Below, piece after piece: positions 7,094 through 15,804 of a DNA stretch of 64,000 bases. Where the stretch lies: positions 128,760 through 192,759 of the forward strand of contig CAMBFG010000006.1 of NCBI GenBank assembly GCA_945865925.1, given 5' to 3'. The first letter of the stretch is position 1, and each line of letters opens with the position of its first letter. The notes beneath the pieces were generated by a model. The model saw nothing but the letters and a program-made list of their open reading frames with translations, did no database searches and was not told the DNA's origin. Source of the stretch: Dehalococcoides mccartyi. GTDB taxonomy: Bacteria > Chloroflexota > Dehalococcoidia > UBA2979. A program made the translations under genes and the position numbers.

Positions 7094-8431
7094 CTACTTC
7101 GGGGGCTGGAGCGCCGTCTGGCCGCCGAGGTAGGGGCGGAGTGGGGCGGGGAGTTCGACGGTGCCGTCTTCGAGAGCGTGGGTTTCGAGGAGGGCGGCGA
7201 GGGTGCGGGGGAGGGCGACGCCGGAGCCGTTGAGGGTGTGCAGGTGGCGGACGCGGCCGTCTGCGCCTCGGTACCGGAGGTTCGCGCGGCGGGCCTGGAA
7301 GTCGAGGAAGTTGGAGACGGACGAGACCTCTAGCCACTCCTGCGCGCCGGGCGCCCAGACCTCGATGTCGTAGGTCATCGCGGAGGCGAAGGTGAGGTCA
7401 GCGGATGCGAGGCGGATTACGCGGTAGCGGAGGCCGAGGGCGGCGACGATCTCGACGGCGTGGCCGAGCAGGCGCTCGAGGGCGTCCCAGGAGTCGTCCT
7501 CCTCGGTGAACTGGACCATCTCCACCTTGTCGAACTGGTAGCCGCGCTTGATGCCTCGGACGTCACGGCCAGCGGAGAACTGTTCGTGGCGGAAGCAGGC
7601 GGTGTAGGCGACGTGGTGCAGTGGGAGCGTCGCCACGTCCATGATCTCGTCGCGGTACATGTTGGTGACGGGGACCTCGGCGGTGGGGATGAGCCAGAGG
7701 TCGGTGCCCTCGGCGCGGAACATCGTGTTCGCGAACTTCGGCAGTTGGCCGGTGCCGACGAGGGCGGCCTCCCGCACGAGGAACGGCGGGTAGATCTCCT
7801 CGTAGCCCTGTTCGCGATGCACATCGAGCATCCACGCGATGAGCGCGCGCTGGAGCCGTGCGCCGTCGCCACGCAGGAAGTAGAACGGCGCGCCGGAGAC
7901 CTTCGCCCCGCGCTCGAAGTCGATGTAGCCCGCGTCGACGCCGATCTCCCAATGCGGTTTGCGGTCAGCCTCGATGGCGGGGGTGGCGACGCTGTGTACC
8001 GGGACGGGCGGATCGACGCGGCGCTGTGAGCCGTCGCGCCCGTCGCCTTCGAGGACGATCACGGCGTCCGGCTCGCCGCCGATGGGGACGTTGGCGTGGG
8101 GGATGTTCGGCATTTGCAGCAGCAGTGCGTCGAGGTCGGTCTCCACCTCGCGCAGTTCGCCCTCGCGGGCGTCGAGGTTGGTGGCGACGGCGCGCTGGGC
8201 CTCGATCAGTTGTTGGCGCTCGGCGGGATCTTTGGCAGCGCCGATCGCCTTGCTGGCGTCGTTGCGTTCTTTGCGCATCCCTTCGACCTCGATGAGGAGG
8301 GCGCGACGGCGCTCGTCGGCGGTGAGGATGGCGTCGAGGGGGGCGTCCGAGTGGCGGTCGGCGAGGGCGCCGCGGACCTCGTCCGTGCGTTCGCGGATGA
8401 CCTGGATGGCGAGCACGGCCTGCTCCTTCAC
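7094..8431 (-). CDS. serS: Seryl-tRNA synthetase
   Basis: This class II synthetase charges tRNA-Ser in the cytoplasm. The 445 residues comprise the N-terminal coiled-coil tRNA-binding arm (about 1-115), motif 2 (FRHEQFSAGRDVRGIKRGYQF) and a C-terminal motif 3 region (GSGVALPRTLAALLE). The length is normal. The GTG at 8431 has GAGGG seven bases upstream and begins a typical short first helix; the frame open to 8968 upstream overlaps the Nudix gene and is not used. The gene lies 34 bases downstream of the Nudix gene and may share its transcript. Confidence 0.95.
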   Translation of the reverse strand: MKEQAVLAIQVIRERTDEVRGALADRHSDAPLDAILTADERRRALLIEVEGMRKERNDASKAIGAAKDPAERQQLIEAQRAVATNLDAREGELREVETDLDALLLQMPNIPHANVPIGGEPDAVIVLEGDGRDGSQRRVDPPVPVHSVATPAIEADRKPHWEIGVDAGYIDFERGAKVSGAPFYFLRGDGARLQRALIAWMLDVHREQGYEEIYPPFLVREAALVGTGQLPKFANTMFRAEGTDLWLIPTAEVPVTNMYRDEIMDVATLPLHHVAYTACFRHEQFSAGRDVRGIKRGYQFDKVEMVQFTEEDDSWDALERLLGHAVEIVAALGLRYRVIRLASADLTFASAMTYDIEVWAPGAQEWLEVSSVSNFLDFQARRANLRYRGADGRVRHLHTLNGSGVALPRTLAALLETHALEDGTVELPAPLRPYLGGQTALQPPK

Positions 8432-8465
8432 GGTAACCCTCGATGGGTCCCTCGAAGGGCCGAGC

Positions 8466-8915
8466 CTACCCCGCAGCCGCGATTGCCGCGAGGCCGAGTT
8501 CGCGCACGTCCGCGTTGACTTCGGGAGAGTCGAGGGCGGCGGCGTCGAACCAGGTCCAGTCGTGGCCATCGTCCGGGAGGATGGGGTCGGCCACGAGAGG
8601 CCGGGTGAAGTAGACGAAGTCGATGTGCTGGTGGGGCTCGTCCAGGCCGCCGTCCTTCGGGATGTCGTAGACGCCGATCTTTGCGGGCGCGAGAAGGTGC
8701 GCCGGTGGCTCTGCGACGAATCGAGGCCCGGTCGGGAGGACCTCGACGGCGAGCCCGGACTCCTCCAGCACCTCGCGTAGGACGGCCTGGATGGGGTCCT
8801 CGTCGGCCTCGATGTGCCCACCGGGGGGGAGCCAGATGCCGAGGCGCGGGTGCCGGTGGAGGGCAGTGCGGCCGCCGATCGAGACGAAGCCACTGACGGT
8901 GAAATGGCGGTGCAT
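8466..8915 (-). CDS. Nudix hydrolase
   Basis: The 149-residue protein has a perfect Nudix box from G33 to L55 (G33, E39, R47-E48, E51-E52, G54), which binds magnesium and cleaves nucleoside-diphosphate-linked substrates. The fold otherwise shows the usual W-L-P-P-G-G start of the box and a late WFDAAAL element. Substrate cannot be predicted. A GAGGAG ribosome site precedes the ATG at 8915. Confidence 0.85.
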   Translation of the reverse strand: MHRHFTVSGFVSIGGRTALHRHPRLGIWLPPGGHIEADEDPIQAVLREVLEESGLAVEVLPTGPRFVAEPPAHLLAPAKIGVYDIPKDGGLDEPHQHIDFVYFTRPLVADPILPDDGHDWTWFDAAALDSPEVNADVRELGLAAIAAAG

Positions 8916-8951
8916 GAGGCTCCTCGTGGGGTGGCCGGAGCGTACCCCGCA

Positions 8952-8990
8952 CAGATTCCAGATGCCATCTCAGATTCCCCCCGCAGATTC
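8952..8990. repeat. Three direct copies of CAGATTC
   Basis: CAGATTC occurs at 8952-8958, 8971-8977 and 8984-8990 in the 188-base divergent gap between the Nudix gene and the M23-like gene. Spacings are 19 and 13 bases. This could be an activator or repressor binding cluster; nothing else in the gap stands out. Confidence 0.4.
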
Positions 8991-9103
8991 GTTATGGCGT
9001 CACAGCGAACGTATCCCGGCGAGGTGCCGTTCCCTTAATGACCTCGGTGGGCGCCAGGGGGCGCGTACCGGTCATCACCAGCGCGAAAGCGCGAGGAGTC
9101 CAC

Positions 9104-10048
9104 ATGCGTCCATATCGTTTGGCGCTGCTTCCGGCGGCGGTCGTCTTTACGCTGCTGATTGCCCTCGTCGTCCCGTTCGCCACTCGCGATGCGGAAGCCG
9201 CGCCGCTCGGGCTGAAGCTCCCGGCGCTCGCTGGGACGCAGTGGAAGGCCGCCTCGGGCTACAACACCGCGACCCACCTCGGCGTTGACCCGTACGCGCT
9301 CGACCTCGTGCGTGCCGATGGCGCACCTACGGCCGGGTCGCCGGTGCTCGCGCCGGTCAGCGGGACGCTCGGCGGCGGTGGCACGTCGCAGGACTGTGCG
9401 TGGATCCGCGCCTCCGAGGTGACCGTCCTGATCTGTCACATCATCACGGAGCCGTACGCGCGCAACGCAACCATCGTCCAGGGGCAGCTCCTCGGCACCG
9501 TCGCGCCGGAGGGCCAGAAGGGCAACAACGGCCTGGCGCACATCCACCTCGCGGTGAACCTCGGCGGCAGCAGCGGCACCTCTCTCCCCTTCGACGGCGA
9601 CTACACCCTCGATGGCGTCCGCTTCCCGGCGACGACCGAGGCGAACGCGTACAGCGGTGCCCCGATCGTGACCTCGACGAACACGGCGATTGCCGGTGCC
9701 CCGGCGACGGCGACGCCGACGCCGCGAGCCACCTCGACCCCCCGAGTCACGACGCCGACGCCGACCTCGGTGCCGACCGTCGCGGCTTCGGCCACACGAG
9801 GGCGAATCGTGTCAGGCGTGGTGCAGACACAGGGCATCAGCCTCGTGATGTTCGGCGGCGGTACGAGTGCTGAACTGGTCTCCGGCGCGGGTTGTGGGAC
9901 GACCTCGGCGACCTTCTGGGTCACGACCGGCGGCCGCTTCGTCGGCTACATCCCGGCAGCACTGGTCCCCCAGGTGAACGCGGAGTGGGACGCGCTCTTC
10001 GCGACCGGCATCCCGGCGAACACGCCGATGATCGTGCGCTGTCGGTAG
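9104..10048 (+). CDS. Secreted M23-like peptidase domain protein
   Basis: The 314-residue protein starts with a signal peptide (MRPYRLALLP plus a hydrophobic stretch, cleavage after AEA near residue 32). An LytM/M23-like domain follows with HLGVD (H58, D62) and HIH (H146-H148) in the places of the zinc ligands, so peptidoglycan hydrolysis is possible. A Thr/Pro linker (about 200-235) leads to a C-terminal domain of about 75 residues of unknown function with two cysteines. The ATG at 9104 is preceded by GAGGAG; the earlier in-frame ATG at 9038 lacks a ribosome site. A hairpin terminator follows. Confidence 0.75.
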   Translation: MRPYRLALLPAAVVFTLLIALVVPFATRDAEAAPLGLKLPALAGTQWKAASGYNTATHLGVDPYALDLVRADGAPTAGSPVLAPVSGTLGGGGTSQDCAWIRASEVTVLICHIITEPYARNATIVQGQLLGTVAPEGQKGNNGLAHIHLAVNLGGSSGTSLPFDGDYTLDGVRFPATTEANAYSGAPIVTSTNTAIAGAPATATPTPRATSTPRVTTPTPTSVPTVAASATRGRIVSGVVQTQGISLVMFGGGTSAELVSGAGCGTTSATFWVTTGGRFVGYIPAALVPQVNAEWDALFATGIPANTPMIVRCR

Positions 10049-10070
10049 GCCAAAGATCGAGTCCTGACGC

Positions 10071-10100
10071 CAAAGCGCCGCCCGCGAGGGCGGCGCTTTG
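10071..10100 (+). terminator. Hairpin terminator with GNRA loop
   Basis: A perfect 13-bp stem (10071-10083 with 10088-10100) closes a GCGA loop, 23 bases after the stop of the M23-like gene. The tail lacks a U tract, but the position and stem strength favour a terminator. Confidence 0.75.
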
Positions 10101-10198
10101 ACATGCATCCGCGACGCCTCCCGTCGCCCTCGTTGTCTGTCCGCATCCCTCGCCCGCCTACGGTGGGATCGGAGTATGGGGGATTTGCGAGGATCGCG

Positions 10199-11749
10199 AT
10201 GGACGGCAGTCAGCCTCGAGCGGTGAGTTTGTGGACGGCGCGCGGGGGGCCGGCGCATGCGCCGTTGCGCGGAGACACCACCGTTGACGTCGCGATCGTC
10301 GGCGGGGGGATCGTGGGGATGACGGCGGCCTCGATCCTGCGGGCGCACGGGCGGCGGGTGGCGGTGATCGAGGCACGCTCGATGGGGCGACAGACGACCG
10401 GCGGGTCGTCCGCCAAGATCACGGCGCAGCACAGTCTGATCTACAGCCGCCTCCGCAGCACGTTCAGCGACGCGACGGCTCGGGTCTACGCCGACGCGAA
10501 CGCGGCTGCCGTCGAGTGGATCGGCGAGCGTGTCGCCCGGCTCGGCATCGACTGCTCGTACGAGCGGCATCCGGCCTACGTGTTCACCAACGACGCCGGT
10601 CGCGTCGACGAGCTGCGCGAGGAGGCAGAGACTGCGGTCGGCCTCGGGCTCCCGGCGCGCTTCGTGGAGTCGGTGCCGCTGCCGGTGCCTGCTGTTGGTG
10701 CGGTGGTGTTCGATGGCCAGGCGCAGTTCGACCCGTATGCGTACCTCCTCGCGGAAGCGCTGCGGTTCGTCGACGAGGGCGGGCTGCTGTACGAGAACAC
10801 CCGGGTCACCGACGTTGACACGTCGGGTGCCCTCGCCCGCGTGGTCACGGACCGCGGGGTGGTGTCGGCGCACGATGTGATCCTCGCGACGAACCTGCCG
10901 ATCCTCGACCAGGGGCACTACTACACGAAGGCCTTCCCGATCGCGCACCTCGCGATCGCCACACGCCTCGAGGGTGACGCGCCGGACGGGATGTTCATCA
11001 CGGTCGACCAGCCGACGCACTCGCTGCGCTGGCATCGCGACGCGCTGGACCGCCTGTGGATGCTGGCGCTGGGGCCGCGATTCCGCACGGGCTCTGAGGA
11101 CACAGACGAGGGGTTCCGCGACCTCGAGGCGTGGGCGCGGACGTACTTCCCGATCAAGTCGGTCGAGTACCGCTGGTGGAACGAGGACTTCCAGTCCGCC
11201 GACGGCATCCCGTACGTCGGCCGGCTGACCTCGGATGTCGACCACCTGTACGTCGCGACGGGGTTCAGCGGCTGGGGGATCAGCAACGGCGTGGTTGCCG
11301 CGCAGATCCTCGCGGACACGATCGAGGGACGTCCGAACGCCTGGGCCAAGACCTTTGACTCGACGCGCCCGCTGCCGCTCCGTGCCGCTGGCGACCTGGT
11401 GAAGGGAAACCTCCCATCGGCGAAGGCGTGGGTGGGCGACCGGATCGGATCGCGGCAGTCCCTCGACCTCGCGACGATCCGGGCAGGCGAAGGCCTCGTC
11501 GTGGACGTCGAAGGGAAGGCGACGGCCGTGTCGCGCGACGCGGCAGGCGCGATCCACGCGGTGTCCGCTGAGTGCTCCCACCGTGGGTGCATCCTCGACT
11601 GGAACGGCGCGATGCGGACGTGGGACTGCGGGTGCCACGGGTCCTCGTTCGACCCGGACGGCCAGGTGCTGCGCGGGCCGGCGGTCAACAACCTCGAAGC
11701 GATGAACGTCACAGATGCAGCGACACCGCAAGGCGTCTCCACGACCTAA
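10199..11749 (+). CDS. FAD-dependent oxidoreductase fused to a Rieske domain
   Basis: The 516-residue protein begins with a DAO-type FAD domain (VAIVGGGIVGMTAASIL dinucleotide fold near residue 30, then a GGSSAK stretch). It ends with a Rieske 2Fe-2S domain whose ligands read CSH and, 16 residues later, CGCH. This architecture is known for a family of glycine/D-amino-acid-oxidase-like proteins with a C-terminal Rieske cluster. It probably oxidises an amine or amino acid and passes electrons to the cluster; the substrate is unknown. The ATG at 10199 has GAGG eight bases upstream. Its stop overlaps the convergent HAD-gene stop by three bases. Confidence 0.85.
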   Translation: MDGSQPRAVSLWTARGGPAHAPLRGDTTVDVAIVGGGIVGMTAASILRAHGRRVAVIEARSMGRQTTGGSSAKITAQHSLIYSRLRSTFSDATARVYADANAAAVEWIGERVARLGIDCSYERHPAYVFTNDAGRVDELREEAETAVGLGLPARFVESVPLPVPAVGAVVFDGQAQFDPYAYLLAEALRFVDEGGLLYENTRVTDVDTSGALARVVTDRGVVSAHDVILATNLPILDQGHYYTKAFPIAHLAIATRLEGDAPDGMFITVDQPTHSLRWHRDALDRLWMLALGPRFRTGSEDTDEGFRDLEAWARTYFPIKSVEYRWWNEDFQSADGIPYVGRLTSDVDHLYVATGFSGWGISNGVVAAQILADTIEGRPNAWAKTFDSTRPLPLRAAGDLVKGNLPSAKAWVGDRIGSRQSLDLATIRAGEGLVVDVEGKATAVSRDAAGAIHAVSAECSHRGCILDWNGAMRTWDCGCHGSSFDPDGQVLRGPAVNNLEAMNVTDAATPQGVSTT

Positions 11750-12405
11750 CCCAGCGCTTCCCCATCCAACCACCCGACTCTGAACGCCTCGAGGCTCTCG
11801 ATGACGGCGTGGGCGTGGGCCTGCGGCGGCGGGACGAAGGTCGCTTGCCTCGACTGCACGACGCGCATTCCCGCAGCGAGGGCGGCCTCGATGCCGTGGA
11901 CGGAGTCCTCGATGACGAGACAGTGTTCGGGCAGGACGCCGATGACTCGCGCAGTGTGGAGGTAGATGTCCGGGGCGGGTTTGCCGCGACCGACATCGGA
12001 GGCGCTGACGACGAGCGGGAAGTAGTGGCGCAGGCCGGTGGCGGTGAGGGTGAGTTCGATTGCGCGGTGGCCTGACATGGATGCCACGGCGATCGCGAGG
12101 CCTCGTGCCAACGCGGCTTCGATGACCTCGACCGCACCGGGGAACGCGGGTAGGCCCTGACCGAGCGTTTCGAAATAGGCGGGGATGATGTGCGTGTCGA
12201 TGAGGTCGAGCGGGAGGCCGTAGGTCGCGGCCAGCCAGTCTTCGAGGCCGTCCGTCCCAATGAAGCGTTCGTAGTCCTCAAGCGTCATCGGGTGCGGTGT
12301 GATCGCTGCCGCGGTCGCCTGGAAGAAGATCGGCTCGGTGTCGGCGAGTACGCCGTCCATGTCGAAGATGAGGGCGCGCACCGTATGAGGGCGCACCTCG
12401 GGCAT
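11746..12405 (-). CDS. HAD-superfamily phosphatase, beta-phosphoglucomutase-like
   Basis: The 219-residue protein has the HAD motifs: I FDMDGVLADTEP (nucleophile Asp in DMDG), II ASMSG, III GRGKPAPD with the conserved Lys, and IV VIEDSVHG. The helical cap after motif I places it with the beta-phosphoglucomutase/phosphatase subgroup acting on small sugar phosphates. The ATG at 12405 is two bases past the stop of the SRPBCC gene, so it is the last gene of the lysS set. Confidence 0.85.
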   Translation of the reverse strand: MPEVRPHTVRALIFDMDGVLADTEPIFFQATAAAITPHPMTLEDYERFIGTDGLEDWLAATYGLPLDLIDTHIIPAYFETLGQGLPAFPGAVEVIEAALARGLAIAVASMSGHRAIELTLTATGLRHYFPLVVSASDVGRGKPAPDIYLHTARVIGVLPEHCLVIEDSVHGIEAALAAGMRVVQSRQATFVPPPQAHAHAVIESLEAFRVGWLDGEALG

Positions 12406-12407
12406 CG

Positions 12408-12869
12408 TTAGGCCTCGGACGCCTGTGCGGCGAGGGCTTCGGCTTCCAGCAGGTGCTTCAGGTTCCACAGCGAGTCACGCAGGGCCTGGGTGCGGTGCGC
12501 TCGATGCACCATCACCTCGCCGACGGTACCGATGAGGCCCGCCGCCGCGCGGTAGGCCACGTCGACGGTCAGATGGACCTCGTGCGCGCCTTCGACGTGC
12601 ATCGCCCAGGTCACGGAGTCGAAGGCGCCGGCACCGTCGCGCACGTAGAGGATCGAGCGCGCCTCGGACCCGTCGCGACGGAGGCGCACGGCCTCGTTCC
12701 TTCCGGGGAGGGCGAGGACGAACGCGCACGAGTCGGAGTCGGCGGTGTAGCGCTGGAAGTGGGGGGACAGCCACTCGTCCTGCGTCGAGGGGTCGGAGAG
12801 GCGGCGGTGGATGGCGGCGACGGGGACGTGGATGTGGACGTCCTCGCGGATCGTGACGGGGGCGGGCAC
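12408..12869 (-). CDS. SRPBCC-fold protein
   Basis: The 153-residue protein looks like a START/polyketide-cyclase-type helix-grip protein: an opening REDVHIHVPVAAIHRRLSDP segment, a central W-L-S-P turn, alternating beta strands and a long C-terminal helix (RDSLWNLKHLLEAEA). The fold binds a hydrophobic ligand; none can be named. The GTG start at 12869 shares a base with the lysS stop (TAGTG), so translation is coupled to lysS. Confidence 0.65.
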   Translation of the reverse strand: MPAPVTIREDVHIHVPVAAIHRRLSDPSTQDEWLSPHFQRYTADSDSCAFVLALPGRNEAVRLRRDGSEARSILYVRDGAGAFDSVTWAMHVEGAHEVHLTVDVAYRAAAGLIGTVGEVMVHRAHRTQALRDSLWNLKHLLEAEALAAQASEA

Positions 12870-14377
12870 TACTGCGCCTCGGGTGGAGCGTCCTCGGTGG
12901 TGGCGGTCTCGCGAGGTCGTTCGCGCAGGGCGGGGAACAGCAGCACCTCGCGCAGCGAGTGCTCGCCGGTGAGCAGTTGCACGAGGCGGTCGATGCCGAT
13001 GCCGAGGCCGCCCGCGGGTGGCATGCCGTGTTCGAGGGCGGTGAGGAAGTCCTCGTCGGCGCTTTCGGCCTCGTCGTCACCGTCAGCGCGCTTCGCGGCC
13101 TGCTCTTCCATGCGCGAGCGCTGGTCGACGGGGTCGTTCAGTTCGGAGTAGGCGTTCGCGATCTCGTAGCCGAGGGCGAACAACTCGAAGCGCTCGACGG
13201 CATCGGGATCGTCGGTCTTCTTCTTCGCGAGCGGGGAGAGCGCGGTCGGGTAGTCGAAGACGAAGGTCGGCTGGATTAACTTCGGCTCGACGAACGTCGA
13301 CATCAGCGCGTCGAGGATCGTGCCCCACGACGCGCCCTCGGTGATCGGGACGCGGCGCTCGCGTGCGAGGGCGGCCAGCGCCTCGGTGGTCGGGTAATCG
13401 CGGTAGTCGATGCCGGTGTGTTCGAGGAGTGCCGCGCGGTACGTCGTGCGCGCAAACGGGGGTGCGAGCGAGACGTCCGGGCTGTCGGCGTGGACGAGGT
13501 TGGTGCTCCCCAGCACCTCGACGGCCACGCTGGAGATCAGCGCTTCCACCATCCGCGCGACGTCCTCGTAGTCCGCGTACGCCTCGTAGGACTCGAGGAG
13601 CGTGAACTCCGGGTTGTGGCGGAAGGAGACGCCTTCGTTGCGGAAGACACGGCCGATCTCGAAGACCTTCTCGAAGCCGCCGACGAGGAGGCGCTTGAGG
13701 TGGAGTTCGAGGGAGATGCGCAGGAAGAAGTCGCGGTCGAGGGCGTTGTGGTGGGTCGTGAACGGCCGTGCCGCCGCGCCACCCGCCTGGTCCTGCAGGA
13801 CCGGCGTCTCGACCTCCAGGAAGCCACGGTTGAGGAAGAAGCGCCGGACCGCGCTGACGATCTGCGACCGCTGCGTGGCGATGACCATCGATCGCTCGTT
13901 GGCGAGGAGGTCGAGGTAACGCTGGCGGGCGCGCGTCTCGGGGTCCTTCAGCCCAGCCCACTGGTCGGGAAGCGGCAGGAGGGTCTTCGTGATGACTCGC
14001 CAGGCCGTGACGGCCACGGTGACCTCGCCCGTGCGCGTGCGGAAGAGCGTGCCGCCGACCTCGAGGAAGTCGCCGAGGTCGACGAGCGAGAGCGCCTCGA
14101 AAGTGTCGAGGTGGTCGCGCCGGAAGTGGAGCTGGATGCGCCCGGTAGCGTCACGGACGTCGAGGAAGGCGGCCTTGCCCATTATCCGCTGGGCGGTGAC
14201 GCGACCGACCACGGAGACCTCGATGGTGCCCTCGGGCTCGCCAGCGTCGACGAAGGCGGCGCCGGCCTGCGCCGCGGTGTGTGTGCGCGTGACGCGCGCG
14301 GGGTAGGGGTCGCCCGCCTCCAGGAGACGAGCGCGCTTGTCGAGGCGCTGCTGGAAGAGTTCGCGCTCAGATGGCAT
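12869..14377 (-). CDS. lysS: Lysyl-tRNA synthetase, class II
   Basis: The 502-residue enzyme charges tRNA-Lys. It has an N-terminal OB-fold anticodon domain (about 55-160), motif 2 (FEIGRVFRNEGVSFRHNPEF) and motif 3 (GGLGIGIDRLVQLLTG) near the C-terminus. The length is normal for the family. The ATG at 14377 begins MPSERELFQQRLDK as in other LysS proteins; a further open frame to 14467 would run into the divergent ArsR promoter and is unlikely. Two small genes downstream are coupled to it. Confidence 0.95.
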   Translation of the reverse strand: MPSERELFQQRLDKRARLLEAGDPYPARVTRTHTAAQAGAAFVDAGEPEGTIEVSVVGRVTAQRIMGKAAFLDVRDATGRIQLHFRRDHLDTFEALSLVDLGDFLEVGGTLFRTRTGEVTVAVTAWRVITKTLLPLPDQWAGLKDPETRARQRYLDLLANERSMVIATQRSQIVSAVRRFFLNRGFLEVETPVLQDQAGGAAARPFTTHHNALDRDFFLRISLELHLKRLLVGGFEKVFEIGRVFRNEGVSFRHNPEFTLLESYEAYADYEDVARMVEALISSVAVEVLGSTNLVHADSPDVSLAPPFARTTYRAALLEHTGIDYRDYPTTEALAALARERRVPITEGASWGTILDALMSTFVEPKLIQPTFVFDYPTALSPLAKKKTDDPDAVERFELFALGYEIANAYSELNDPVDQRSRMEEQAAKRADGDDEAESADEDFLTALEHGMPPAGGLGIGIDRLVQLLTGEHSLREVLLFPALRERPRETATTEDAPPEAQ

Positions 14378-14442
14378 ATGGGTAGTAACGCATACGCCGG
14401 GGAGAGGCGCATTCCCGCGCTCCGGGAGGTGGCAGTGGTGCA

Positions 14443-14471
14443 TTGACATGCAACCAAAAAGTTGCATATTG
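14443..14471 (+). promoter_or_regulatory. arsR-family promoter with overlapping operator
   Basis: TTGACA (14443-14448) and CATATT (14465-14470) are 16 bases apart. The inverted repeat ATGCAAC-(6)-GTTGCAT (14448-14467) covers the entire spacer, so a bound repressor would block RNA polymerase. The predicted start lies within a few bases of the ATG at 14479, which has no ribosome site, implying a leaderless message. Autoregulation by the encoded ArsR protein is the simplest reading. Confidence 0.7.
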
Positions 14472-14478
14472 TTGCTCC

Positions 14479-14793
14479 ATGGATGAGGTGTTCAAAGCGC
14501 TGGCGGACCCAGGCCGCCGAGAGTTGCTCGACCGCCTGTTCGCTGACAACGGACAGACGCTCACCGATCTGTGCGAAGGCATGGGCATGTCGCGACAGGC
14601 GGTCACGAAGCACCTGACCATCCTCGAGGCCGCCAACCTCGTTGCCACGGTCCGTGTCGGGCGCGCGAAGTACCACTACCTGAACCCCGTGCCGATCCAC
14701 GACATTCAGGAGCGGTGGGTCGGAAAGTTCGAGCGTCCTCGGCTTCGCGCGCTGAGCAACGTGAGAAGTCGAGCGGAGGAAGTCAATGGCTGA
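14479..14793 (+). CDS. ArsR-family winged-helix repressor
   Basis: The 104-residue protein has the ArsR/SmtB-type DNA-binding domain: ALADPGRRELLDRL opening helix and the recognition helix MSRQAVTKHLTILEAA, followed by the beta wing. It lacks the ELCVCD-type metal site, as expected of the subgroup paired with AHSA1-domain proteins. The gene overlaps the next one by eight bases. I chose the ATG at 14479 since the one at 14443 would start inside the -35 element. Confidence 0.9.
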   Translation: MDEVFKALADPGRRELLDRLFADNGQTLTDLCEGMGMSRQAVTKHLTILEAANLVATVRVGRAKYHYLNPVPIHDIQERWVGKFERPRLRALSNVRSRAEEVNG

Positions 14794-15238
14794 TCGACCG
14801 GCATTCGTCTACGTCATCTATATCAAGAGCACAGCGGAGGCGGTCTGGCACGCGCTGACCGATGCTGCCGTCACGGCGGAATACTGGGGTCACAGCAACG
14901 TCTCCGACTGGCAGCCAGGTTCCCGGTGGGAACATCAACGCACGGACGGGACCCGGATCGCCGATGTCGTCGGCACGGTCGTCGAGGCTTCACCGCCGAC
15001 ACGGCTGGTGACGACGTGGGCAGCGCCTGACGCGACGGGGCCTAGTGCTGTTTCCCGGGTCACCTTCGATCTCAAGGCATATGGAGAGATCGTGCGACTC
15101 ACGGTGATCCACGATGATCTCGCCGACGAGGCCGAGCGCGAGGCCGCAGCCGGGGGATGGGCAGCGGTGCTGTCCAACCTGAAGTCCTTGATCGAAACGG
15201 GAAGCCCGCTGCCGCAGGAGCCGTGGCTCATGCCGTAG
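14786..15238 (+). CDS. AHSA1/SRPBCC-domain protein partnered with ArsR
   Basis: The 150-residue protein is an AHSA1-type helix-grip protein (VYVIYIKSTAEAVWHALTDA opening, then EYWGH, and a C-terminal GGWAAVLSNLKSLIE helix). Genes of this type are often found in two-gene operons with ArsR repressors, as here, and are thought to bind or sense a small hydrophobic molecule. The ligand is unknown. The start overlaps the arsR stop by eight bases, with GGAGG in that gene as ribosome site. Confidence 0.85.
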   Translation: MADRPAFVYVIYIKSTAEAVWHALTDAAVTAEYWGHSNVSDWQPGSRWEHQRTDGTRIADVVGTVVEASPPTRLVTTWAAPDATGPSAVSRVTFDLKAYGEIVRLTVIHDDLADEAEREAAAGGWAAVLSNLKSLIETGSPLPQEPWLMP

Positions 15239-15300
15239 TCATGCATCGACCGATGCCGGTGGCGGGGTGCTCCACTGGCATGCAACTGCACCCGCGTTGC

Positions 15301-15777
15301 CTACTGGTGGATGGTCGTGATCGTGAGTTCGAGGTCGCCGGCGGGGGCCTGGATCATGACCTTCTCGCCCTTTTTCTTGCCGAGCAGGGCGCGGCCGACC
15401 GGGGACTTGTGCGAGATCCGCCCCTGTGTGGGGTCAGCCTCGGTGGGTCCGACCAACTGGTACTTGCGGGCCTTGCCGTCTTTGCCCTTGACGGACACGG
15501 TGGAGCCGACCTGGACGGTCTTTGACTTGGCGGCAGAGACCTCGTCGATGATCGTTGCGGACTCGAGGATGCGCTCGACCTCGGCAATGCGGCCTTCGAG
15601 GAAGGCCTGCTGGTTCTTGGCGTCCTCGTACTGGGCGTCCAGTTGGTCCGGGCCGAGTTCCTGGGCTTCGCGGATCGTCTCGGCAACTTCCGCACGTTTC
15701 ACGGTGCGCAGTTCCAGCAGTTCTTCTTCGAGCCGGATGAATCCTGCCTTCGTGAGCAGGACGGGTTCGTCAGTCAT
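15301..15777 (-). CDS. greA: Transcription elongation factor GreA
   Basis: GreA rescues backtracked RNA polymerase by stimulating transcript cleavage. The 158 residues hold the N-terminal coiled coil (about 1-78; its tip keeps acidic residues in AQYEDAKNQ) and the C-terminal FKBP-like domain (about 85-158; GPTEADP and ISHKSPVGRALLGKK). The length is normal. The ATG at 15777 follows GGGAG. The gene has a leader of about 90 bases with a strong hairpin and a promoter overlapped by a palindrome. A second, diverged GreA-like gene occurs at 37671. Confidence 0.95.
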   Translation of the reverse strand: MTDEPVLLTKAGFIRLEEELLELRTVKRAEVAETIREAQELGPDQLDAQYEDAKNQQAFLEGRIAEVERILESATIIDEVSAAKSKTVQVGSTVSVKGKDGKARKYQLVGPTEADPTQGRISHKSPVGRALLGKKKGEKVMIQAPAGDLELTITTIHQ

Positions 15778-15804
15778 GGGAAACTCCCTGCGGCCCGCAG
15801 CCGC

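Noticed and set aside
9697-9783. GC-rich ACG/CCG repeats suggesting a tandem repeat locus
   Set aside because: They encode a Thr/Pro linker in the M23-like protein and are explained by coding sequence.
9812-11773. 653-codon minus-strand frame opposite the FAD-Rieske gene
   Set aside because: Shadow frame, Arg-rich with no recognisable fold; the plus-strand gene has cofactor motifs.
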